A DNA stretch of 64,000 nt. Source: Coccinella septempunctata (Eukaryota; Arthropoda; Insecta; Coleoptera; Coccinellidae). Position 1 is the first letter of the stretch; each line of letters begins with the position of its first letter. Location of the stretch: assembly GCF_907165205.1 (NCBI RefSeq), contig NC_058189.1, positions 47,022,270-47,086,269 of the forward strand. The letters run 5' to 3'. Positions 51,401 through 63,400 of this stretch are shown here, one piece after another. Made by a program: the position numbers and the translations under genes. Under the pieces are notes generated by a model, which saw nothing but the letters and a program-made list of their open reading frames with translations, searched no databases and was not told where the DNA came from.

Positions 51401-54400
51401 TTCTCATAATGCACGAATACCATACTCAACGCATTGAAGAGTTGAATACATTTCTGGACTTTTCTATGTTTGATTACCTGCAAAAACAGAGTTCGACGTA
51501 ATTTCCTCTGAACTACAATTTCACGAATCCTGATTGTTCAGTATTAACAGATTCCTATCATATGTAGGTATGTGCTGCCTTGAAAAATTGAAATCATAAA
51601 AAATTTCAAACCAATACACAACAATATTATTCATATAATGAATAGTTACATACTCGTGTTTTCTCTTTAAACACCAACATAGGTCTTTCGATTCTCCTAT
51701 AGAAGTGTCGTATCCACATACATCTACCAGCGACAGGTGGCATATTTTTTGGTAGAAACGGAGCTTGTCGATCTTCGTTATATATATCCCTCAAATTTCC
51801 CAACTCATCTTGAAACATAATCATGGCTTCCAGATATCTCTCCTCCAGATGTAGACAAGGCAAGTTGAGTTTTTCGAACCTGAAAATTTTTTTTTAAGTT
51901 GATTATCCTCATTTAATATTACATATACAAATATCATTATTGCTTTTTGTTGACGATGTCTGAACTGAGCAAGACATGAGCTATTATTTCTCCTCATTTC
52001 ATAATATTTCGATAGGAGTACTGCTATCTGATTTCTTTTTGTACTTGCAATGAAATTCGATGGGGATGCAGATGGAATTTTGTAGCTTACTCCATTTTTC
52101 CCGTATTCTCTATGCGTTGAAACAACAAAATGAACAACAAAGAAGAAGAAAATAAAATAATCAATAATCAATATCAAAGAAAATAGCTGACACTTCTTAA
52201 ACTTGCATGTCGCTCTCTTTGGTATCTTCAGGTCCGATAACCTGACGGCGAGATTTTAGTATCACGTTTAACTGGATGTGTATAGGACCGAATATGTTAA
52301 AAAGACTTTTTCACCTTTTGAGTAATCTGAGAACGTTGTCTACGTCTTGCATTTTTGAGAGACAAATGCCAACGAATTCTTCCAACAACCATTCTGTATC
52401 TGCAACGTTTTGCTTGTACTCGATATAATCCTTATCGAAATCGGGTAACCGATGATTGAGGACATCATATTTTTTACTGGAAATCGTCTTGAAGAATTCC
52501 TTGAACTTGATGGCGAACTCGTCTATTCCCTCTATAACACTGCTCTCTAAGATAGAATATGTAGAAGTCGTAGACAATACATCTGTTACCTGAAATTCAA
52601 AGTTACCAACAAAATTAAAAATGAATTGTTTTTCATCTCGAGATACTAGATCCAAGTGGTATTGTACAAAAATATCCGAATTCCAAAAATCAAGAGCTGT
52701 TCTAAGGTACCTCTTCAATTCGTTTCTTAAATGCTTCAAGTTTTCCAAAAACGTACATTTCTGAACATCCGAACGAATTTTCTTGAGCCTCTTTCATTTC
52801 TTCTTGAATATGCGTGAAACATTGATAATATTTCAAATACAGATCCAAGCAATGCTGAAATATACAATGAAATATTTCATCAAATAAAAAGCCGGGTGTT
52901 GTATTGGAAAAAACGTTTTGTCGTTTTTGACTATTGAGTGACGAAACGAAGAATTTTGCAACATCCAGTATATCACATAAAAATTTGTTCTACACGAAAC
53001 TCATTCTCAGGATCTCAGAGACATATTTTCAAAATTTCAGCTTCCTATAGGAGGAAGTGTTTTGTGTGTGCCTAATTCATAGTATATCTATTCCAGAAAC
53101 CAAGAAGAATAAGTAGATCATTTATGAGAATTAGGAAATAATACAAATCCAAGAACAGAACCTTGCGGTATGCCAAGTGTGATTTGTTGTTTACGCGACA
53201 AATCGTCATTGTAATATATAGATTTATACCAATCTGAAAGATAAGAATCTATCAGATCACAACTATCTTTCGAACAACCATACGCGAAATAGCGAATAAG
53301 ACCACATATACTCCATTCACTTTTATTTGAGCAAAAGTTGGCCATGGAAATTTGACATATTCCACTCTAAAAGAGTTCACTGCACTCTGTATAGTACGAA
53401 AATATGGGGTTATGAAGCTTGTCAAAACTTTTTTGGGTTTCAAATCAACGCCATGTTCTCCGTTCCACGTAAAACTATCAGTAATTACGTATTTTATCAC
53501 AATGTTGAATTTCTTCAGAAAATATGAAGTCGAAACTATGTGACGTACATAATTGGCTGATTGAAGGCATACCAAATCTTGTTATTTGCCTGGAAAATAC
53601 AAGAGATCAGTTCTTGAATATATTGGTTTTGCTATGGAAGAAAATTGAATTATTGACACATAATATGCAATGGCTTGAGGAGAGTTAAAATTAGTTATCT
53701 TCTTTGGCTGAAGGTTACATCAGTTGTAGATTTCAAAAAAATCAACCCGAGATGAAATGCATATGATTCAGTGATTGGGAATGGGTATCTCTCGAAGGAA
53801 TTCACGGATAATTACAAGAATATTAAATCTTCAACTAAAATCATCTTGCATCAACGGAAGTCGAAATTATAAAAGGAAGTTTCAAGGCAAGTGGAACTTC
53901 ACCTATAAACGAAAATTTCACCTGAACTAACAATTGACAACTGGCTCGTATTCAGGGCTGTTTAAGGATACACTACATCAATCCCTAAAATTAGTTAATG
54001 CCAATCATAACTGGGAACAACTAGCGTTAGACAGGTCACAGTGGAGGTCTTTGGTACACAGTTATAATGGAGAATCGAGAAGGATACAGCGGCGGCCAGA
54101 TCTGGTTGGTGACTATCCATGCTCAGAGTGTGGAAGGATCTGCAGGTCACAAGTGAAAACTATTGAAATATTCGTAACTTCTACTTATCGTTGTGTTCTG
54201 GCAACACCTCACATTCTGTTAGTCTTTCCAAGACTTATTACTTATTATATGTCTATGGTCTTTCCCCCTTTACACCTTTTGCGGATGGCGAGTTGGTCTT
54301 CAGCTACTACAGTGGTGAGTGTATTGGCATTGACGTTCATATTTTTTTAGGATTAAATAGTACGCCAGTGCCTTTTTCCAAAAATCTCTGCGTTTTTTCT

Positions 54401-57400
54401 CTAGAATGCACCACATTTCAGTAAAACATTGAAAACCGTCCTCCACCTAGGATGCAAGAGTGCAGTCTTCTGCTCATACAATATCAAATATCGAGAAGTT
54501 TGTTATTTATTCGGAAAGCAGGAAAACTTGTAACGCCTTGTAAGCTTGGAAACGAATCATTTCCGGGCAAAGGCCTTCAAACTCTTTTCGACTCCAAAGA
54601 CTCGAATATTAATATCGTGAATTTGTTTGCATTTGCAAGGTTTCTGAAAATTATTTTTATTCCAATACTCACCCGTATTTTCGTAAGAACAATCTGTTTC
54701 GGTTGATTCCAAACTGTCTTCTTTCCCTTACAATTCAAATAACTCCGACATACTATTATGAGTTGATTAGAAATCTTTGTTAGAATCGCAGTCACATTGG
54801 ACATTTTATTGAAATATCTAGAAGTAGTAAAAATCATCCGAACTGCGTACAGCAGAGAAGGTATGTGGCTAGGTATTTCCAGGGGGTCGCATCGGTATAG
54901 TGGTTCACAGAACGATTCAAATGCATACAGGTATCTAACATTATCGGTGCACTGATTTCTCACATCGTAAACAAGATTACAGTGTTTTTTCCAGCTCTGA
55001 AAAATATGGAGAATGAAAATTTTTGGTGCAGCATTAAAATATAAAACTGAGTTCAAGCTTTAGTTTTTTCCAACAACAGAATTGAATGAAAATAAAGCTG
55101 TGCAAATAGTATTTCTTTATCGATATGATCTCATTAGTATTGTTAATGTGAAAGTCCGTGTGTTTGTTTCTTTATTTGGTCCCATATAACTCCTGAAACA
55201 AATATCCAATTTCCATTTCACTAAAGTAAGATTTCCCTAGGAAAATCATCATTTTTCGAATGCAAGTACTTATTTTGATTTTTGAACTGTCAATATAAAT
55301 AGTATGTGGTGGCTAAGAGGACTGAGACTGAGAATAGGATACTAAATCAATTGTGAAAAGAAATAGTAAGATTCCGTAGTACCATTCAAAATTACACACC
55401 TTTAGTATTCCGCTACCGGTTGATTTCAAGAAATTGATCAAAATATTGCAAGTGTCAGTTGAAATGAAGTGGACGATACTGCTGAAACGAGCTAACTGAT
55501 TTCTCCAATATTCAACTTCTTCAAGTGGTCCTACGAATTCGTCCTCTTTCCTGAGTTGCTGATATTGGACGAGAGCCTGAAAAAAAAATCCTTTTCTGAA
55601 AAACTCTTATCTGTTAATGAATAGCTATTAATGTTGAGCAGCTATCCACTTCATCAGGAAACTATATTCCTTCCTTGAGACGTCGAATAAAACAGAAAAG
55701 TTTGAACCAATATCCAATATATTGGAGTAAGTACACAATTTACTCAAATAATAGAACATTTTTGAAAAGTAAGGCAAACTGACTTTCCTCAGTGAAGTTT
55801 TTTCTTCTTCTACCCAACGTTTTCAATAAAAAAGTAACGTAGAACACTTACCCTTTCGATTTTTTTATTCCAGATTCGTACAGCACATTCAACCCTCTGA
55901 ATTAGTTCTTTATTCAGCCTGTTGCTATCTTCCGAATTTTCACTCAGGATGGCATGAATTTTTTCTTCTTCGTCAAAGATTATAACGCTGTCGACATCAG
56001 ATTTTGTTTCTGAAAATTTCATGAGATTATTATTTTTTAGTGGATATGTATAATTATTAATTAATCTATGGTTATCACCCTGTCAAAAAATGGGAAGAAA
56101 TGAACCATTGAAATTGTATTTTGGCTTGAACGTTGTTCTAAAATATATATTTCGTAGGTTTTGAAGGATAACGGCCGGTTTCATAATCAACCCTAAGGCC
56201 CTTTAATTTTAAAGCTTCTTTTAACCCTAATAAAAATTACAGTTAAGGAAGCTTTAAGCTTAAAGTGACTTCAAATTTGTTTGAGAAACTGGACGTAAGT
56301 ATTTTAGCGTTGCAATGGTGACGTGTGACGTCACACGCAAAATTGTTTGAAAATCTTTATCCATAATCTTTGATTCAAAGCAGATTCTGGCATAGTTTGT
56401 ACTGCAAATCGCATGTCAAAACTATTCATTTTGGCAAAGATTGAACTAGTGACGTTGCACGAAATATATTTTGAAAATATTTTTTTAACACACTTCAACG
56501 CCAAAATACAGCTTCAAAATAGATTCGATTTCGTGAGTGCAGATAACTCAGATTAAAACAAAGATTATGCTCACTTCCAATAAAATTTACGAACTGATTG
56601 TAATATCTTTCAAATAATGCTTGCTTTTTCCTTCCTGATTGAGCTTTTGCAAGTTCTCCCCATTCCTTGCTAGTGTTGTTCGACAATGGCGTCGATAATA
56701 TTCTTCGCATCAGATCGTGATGCATTGCAACAATATTTCCGGAATAATTCGGAGCGTCTAACTGAACATAATGAACAACCTAGAATTTTAAATTGTTAAC
56801 AGAATTTGAAAGATGCTATGATGTGATAAAATAAGAATTGAAATGAGTTCTTTTTGTATTTACAAAACAAAATGTTGCATCAACCATTCAGGTTATTAGT
56901 AACACCGGTTATGTACACTATATGAGAATAAAGAGGTTAGTTTTGATGTATTTTTAAAGACCTTATTTTAATTTGATAACTATTGAGAGGGTCCTTATTG
57001 GTCTGGGTTGAAGAGATTCAATTTAACAAAATGACGACGTTTCGATTTATTTGAAATCGTCTTTAGGGCTCTACAATGGATGGTACAACATTAAAACGTT
57101 ATTTAAAGAAGGTGTCGTTATAAATCAACAAGAAAAATTTTACGACAAATTGGAAGAAAACACACAAAAAAAAAATTTATATATGAACAATCTTCTAAAG
57201 CATCAAATATGAATGAAGGCAGAAGAAACAAAGATCGAACAAATTAACAACTTGGTTACATATATATACATATAAAAAGAGTATATATTATTGACCATTC
57301 AATGTTGAAGTCGAAAACTGCTCTTGACTTGGGATCTGGTGTTATCTATAGTATCCCTTGTGGAGAGTGTAACAAAGTATATATAGGACAAATGAATAGG

Positions 57401-60400
57401 TATCTAAGAATGAGATTGACTGAGGACAAAAGAGAGTGTATCAATATATACAATCCAGCTAAAATAAAAGATAATAACTGCATTAGCTGAACATTCCTAT
57501 AATGAATTACACTCGTTCGACGTTGATAGTGTTGAGATACTTAATACAAAAATTAATTTGAATAAAAGGTTGTTTTGTGAAATACTGGAAATAAAAAAAG
57601 AAGTAGGGGAGACTAGGGAGCATTGATACATGGGGAGGCTTGATACAGGCTTATATCCGCGGTCTGTGACCGTTTTAAAAAGTAATATACTGGTGAACAC
57701 TATTCTCTGGCAGAAAGCACTATATGACCTTAATCTGTAAGGCTAACAGTAGTTCGTTCGTGAAATATTCAACAAAGAGTGTTTCGAGGTGAGAAATTGT
57801 AAGTATTTACTCGCGTTACCTAAGGGTTTTATGATCATGCATTAATTTTTCAGCATAAACAAACATTTGACTGGGAAATATACATAAACCTACTTAATTT
57901 ACTGTCTTATTAGGTTGCCAAAATGTATGGGTATAAAATGAAAACATAAATTACTTTAAAACTTGCTTTCAGGGAGGTTTGAGACATTTAGGGTGGGGAG
58001 GCCTGATACATGTATCATATTTAAAAAATATTCCGGAGCTGGTTGGACAGGCCTACATAAAGGCGTTTTTACCATCCAACCTACCTTCTGTACATGTTTC
58101 TGCACCTACGGGACCAAAGCAAACCAGTATCATTGCTGACCTACCTACTGATCTAGTAATTCTGGATCAGGCGTCAGGTGTGCTCGCAATGGTGCCACGA
58201 AGAATGTGACCGTGTTAGAAATGGCACAAAAATGTTTATATGTGACATTTGCAAGTGATAACAATGGGGCTTATATTTTCAGTTTATGTGTCTCATGCCT
58301 CCCAGTACACCGTATCAATCCTCCCATATGTGGGGAGGCTTGAGACAGTTTGCATGTTTTTGTGTTCAACGTTTTGTACAGAATGGGATGTTTATATTTT
58401 GAGAATTCTATATTTATTTCGTTGAACAACAAACATTTGACTGGGAAATATACATAAACCTACTTAATTTACTGTCTTATTAGGTTGCCAAAATGTATGG
58501 GTATAAAATGAAAACATAAATTACTTTAAAACTTGCTTTCAGGGAGGTTTGAGACATTTAGGGTGGGGAGGCCTGATACATGTATCATATTTAAAAAATA
58601 TTCCGGAGCTGGTTGGACAGGCCTACATAAAGGCGTTTTTACCATCCAACCTACCTTCTGTACATGTTTCTGCACCTACGGGACCAAAGCAAACCAGTAT
58701 CATTGCTGACCTACCTACTGATCTAGTAATTCTGGATCAGGCGTCAGGTGTGCTCGCAATGGTGCCACGAAGAATGTGACCGTGTTAGAAATGGCACAAA
58801 AATGTTTATATGTGACATTTGCAAGTGATAACAATGGGGCTTATATTTTCAGTTTATGTGTCTCATGCCTCCCAGTACACCGTATCAATCCTCCCATATG
58901 TGGGGAGGCTTGAGACAGTTTGCATGTTTTTGTGTTCAACGTTTTGTACAGAATGGGATGTTTATATTTTATATTCTATATTTATTTCGTTGAACGATTA
59001 ATCGAAGAATTATATAATGTTATAAAATTCCTGTTTCTTCATATAATTCATTTTACAAAAATAAATATTCCAAAAACGTATCAACCCTCCCCAGTCTCCC
59101 CTAAATTCTCTCAATAAGAGGAGTGACATTGAGAATTTGAACACGGCCTATTTCAATATAATTCAAAGAATAAGAAATCTCGCATCTTAACGCAACATTA
59201 GTCATGTTGGTGTGTCTACATATTGCTTCCTTCCCTACTTGACATCTGATTATTTGACGTTGAATATATTTCATTTTCATTCTTGATTATTTCGTATGCC
59301 TGTGATCATATCATCCTTCGATTATTTATTACTGAAGATGATAATGGAGACCAACTGACAATGTGAGTAGTTTCAATTAATTTCATTAAAGGGACAATAA
59401 TATTATTGATATATACTCTTTTTATAAATATGTAAATATGTAACCAAGTTGTTAATTTGTTCGATCTTTGTTTCCTCTGCCCTTCATTCATGTTTGTTGC
59501 TTTAGTAGATTGTTCATATACAAAAACTTTTTATATGTGTTTTCTTCCAATTTGTTGGAAAATTTTTCTTGTTGATTTATAACGCCACATTCTTTAAATA
59601 ACGTTTTAATGTTGTACCATCTATTGTAGAGTACTGAAGACGATTTTAAATAAATCGAAACGTCGGCATTTTGTTGAATTGTGTCTCTTTAACCCAGACC
59701 AATAAGGGCCCTCTCAATAATTATCAAAATAGAGATTAGTGTTCTTAAGGAATTGCATAACCTTACAAGATTGATCCGCACTCAATATCTCTGGCATTGA
59801 GGCATTGAGTATTGAATTCTTTCCAAAATCTTCTCAAATTTGAATTGCAATTAAATATCTTCTTACCTCTCCAACATTCTTAATACTAATTGTAACATCG
59901 GAACATTTGAAAACAGCAACACCACTTCCAGTCATAGTTAACATATCAACGCCACTTATTTGAATTTTCTTGTGAAGGTATTCTGATGGAGAAACTGATT
60001 CCTGGCGAGGCTTAGGGACTTTGAAAAAGAATTGTTCATTTTTAGTACACAATGTCTGGTGATGGAATATCAAAGATATTCGCAGAAATAAACGAATTAT
60101 TTTCTTTCCGTGTATCTATATCATCATCATCCATTAATAACTAATTTCACGATTATCAACCTAACCTAACGTAAAGGTATAACTTTGGAACCACGTGGTA
60201 TACTTTATTTATTTTGAAAGGGAATGTTTCACCTGCACATCCCCATCAACTAAATACGAGGATATATTGAAAAATTCTTAGCCTACTACAAAACCAAACA
60301 AAATTTCAATGTCAAAATATTTTATTACTCTACTAATTCTCCTCTTACTTGGATACATTTATTGCAGCGAACCTGCAACGTCTCTAGACGTTCAAAAAAA

Positions 60401-63400
60401 ATGTTTCTTCTTGCTCTGCAAACCAGACCTCCACAGCTTTTATAACTTCCTCGTTGGAAGAACATTTACGACCTTTCAAACATTTTTCAGTTTAGAAAAG
60501 AGATGATAGTCGGATGGAGCCAAATCTGGTCAATATGAAGGGTGTTCTAGTAATTCAAACCATAAATCACGAATTTTTTGCATGGCAACATGAAATCTCT
60601 GTGCAGGGGCGTTGTCCTGCAAAAACAAAACACCTTTGGATAGCTTTCCGCGTCTTTTCTCTTTAATTTTTTTCTGTAGAGTGGTCAGTAATGTCGAATA
60701 GTAATCTCCAGTTATTGTTCTACCCTTATCCAAAAAAACAATCATGATTACTCCATGGCAATCCCAAAAAACTAAAGCAACAACTTTTCCAGCAGATTTT
60801 TGGACCCGAAAATTCTTAGGTCTTGGAGAACCAGAGTGTCGCCATTTCATCGATGTTGCTTTGTTTCTCGATCGTAGAAATATACCCAAGTCTCATCCGT
60901 CATCCATAGTTACAATTCGGTTTAAGAAGTCTACATCCTTTTCAAATCGAGCACAGATCGAACGCGATGCTTCTACCCTTGCACGCTTTTGGTCAACATT
61001 CAAATATTTGGGGATCCATTTTGCAGCAATTTTTCTCATGTCCAAGATGACGTGAACTATATGATAAACTCGATCGTATTAAATATTCAGTGCTTCAGAT
61101 ATCCGTTTTAGCCCAATTCGGCGGTCTGATAAATTCATGGCATGAACTGCATCGATATTTTCGGGGACTGACGCAGAAACTGGCCTTCCCGATCAGTCAT
61201 CATCTCCAATGGAAAATTTACCTCTTTTGAAGCTTGCAGTCCAATTTTTCACGGTCGCATTCGAAGGACATTGATCACCAAGGGTATTAAGCATATTTTC
61301 GTAAATCTGCTTACCTCTTAACCCTTTTAAATACAGGGATTTGATGATGGCTCGATACCACAGTTTTTAAATTTCACAATTTCAGTGGACATCTTCTTTC
61401 TTTTAATTTATTGCGTTACTTTGGTTTACTTTTTTCACCTCAAACTTCACACTGACACTTCTAATGAGTTATTGTTCGTTGCTATGGTAACGCAATATTT
61501 TCTTATGCATGTAACTGGTCTAGGCTTACTAAGGCCCGGTACTTTCACCTTCGAATAAATTTTATTCAACGAATAATGACGTACCGACATTCGATCTATG
61601 ACAAATAAACTCTTCTAATTAAGTTTCAATGACAGATTTATTCGATGAATAACACTATCTGAAAGTGAAAAGACTGGATTTTTACTAATCTTACGAATAA
61701 GACTTAATAAATGCGAATAAATTTATTTATTCGCAAGTGAAAGTACCGGGCCTAAGAGTATCATAAATACTCAATTTAGGCCCGGTACTTTCACGTGCGA
61801 ATAACTAAATTTATTCGATAAATAAGTCTTATTCTTAGGATAAGTAAAAATGCAGTCTTTTCACTTTCAGATAGTGTTATTCATCGAATAAATCTGTCAT
61901 TGAAACTCGTTAATAAGATTTTATTTGTCATAGATCGAATGTCGGTACTTCATTATTGGTTGAATTTTTAAGATTCTGGATGTATGGCTATTTTTTGTGT
62001 GATTTTCACGAAATATTTGCTTTGTAGTTGGAATCATGACAATTTCTACAATGCGGTCTCTTATGTTACATTAATCAGTGAAAAGTAGTATACCGTGTTT
62101 TCATAGAATTGTTATTTGTCAAATAATTTCATCTGAGAGCACCGAAATAAGGTATCCTTCTGATAGGAAATTATTTGACGGATATTTATTGACAGTGAAT
62201 AAAATTTATTCGAAGGTGAAAGTACCGGGCCTTAGAAGGTTTAAAGTGACTACGGCCCGGTACTTTCACGTGCGAATAAATAAATTTATTCGATAGATAA
62301 GTCTTATTCATAGAATAAGTTAAAATGCTGTCTTTTCATTTTCAGATAATGTTATTCATCGAATAAATCTGCCATTGAAACTAAATAATAAGAGTTTATT
62401 TGTCATAGATCGAATGTCGGTACGTCATTATTGGTTGAATTTTTTTAATTCTTGATGTATGGTTATTCTTTTTGTGATTTTCACGAAATATTTGCTTTCT
62501 AGTTGGAATTATGACAATTTCTACAATGCGGTGTCTTATTTTACATTAATCACTGAAAAGTAGTACACCGTGCTTTCATAGAATTATTTTTCGTCAAATA
62601 ATTTCATCTGAAAGCACCGAAATAAGGTATATCCTTCAGATAGGAATCTATTTGACAGATACTTATTGACATTGAATAAAATTTATTCGAAGGTGAAAGT
62701 ACCGGGCCTTCAGTTGTAGATTCAGTAAGTGAAATTAAGTCAAGGACGAGATATCTGTTACTTATTTAGATGTCGAACGTCGAACCTTTGAGTTGGTACA
62801 CCTTCAATACTGTATATTTCGAAAACAATCTGTACAACAAGAGGAGTTTGAAAAAAAAATACCCTGTACCACTAACGAAAAGACAAAGGATAGTGCTGAA
62901 GACAAATAGAACATCGGCGAAGAAATGTCGAAGTTATAGCTAATTAAAAAGAAAATAGCGACGTCATAAAATGAATATGTTTCTATAGCAACGCATTATA
63001 TCCGAAAAGTGGCAAATATATCCCGAAGTGGAACATTGTGAGGTCCCTCCTTATTTCTTTTTACATTTCCAACTCTGTACAATAAAAAGGGATTGAAAAA
63101 AAAATACGCTCTGCAGTGCCTAGCACACAAAGGATAATGCTTTGCATTTCGGCGGAAATCCAACATCATCAGAGTAATGACGAAGTTATAGCTAATAAAA
63201 CTAAGGCTACATTCCAGCAGTCCCACTTCATTTGCTGCTTAGTTTATGTTCTGCGCATACCTTATATATTAATTAAATTAACAATAAAAAAAATAAAAAG
63301 TATTTTATTTCATGTTCCTTTGCTCTTATTACCTACCATTCGTCTTCGGATCTTCGTATTGTGATAAAAACACTACACCCATCTGATGACCTTTTTCAAG

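Larger units (their letters stand above)
56969..59731 (+). mobile_element. Penelope-like retroelement fragment with inverted flanking repeats
   Basis: Inverted arms of about 330 bp (56969-57302 and 59384-59731) flank a GIY-YIG coding remnant. Both arms contain TAAATCGAAACGTC-type sequence. Penelope-like elements often have such complex terminal repeats. A 1,496-bp DNA element (57606-59101) interrupts the coding part. It lies in the intron between dynein exons 2 and 3. Confidence 0.8.

Noticed and set aside
57979..58779. Two identical 76-codon frames (57979-58209 and 58549-58779) as a duplicated gene
   Set aside because: They lie in the tandem duplication of a non-autonomous DNA element and show no domain; identity reflects the 570-bp DNA duplication.
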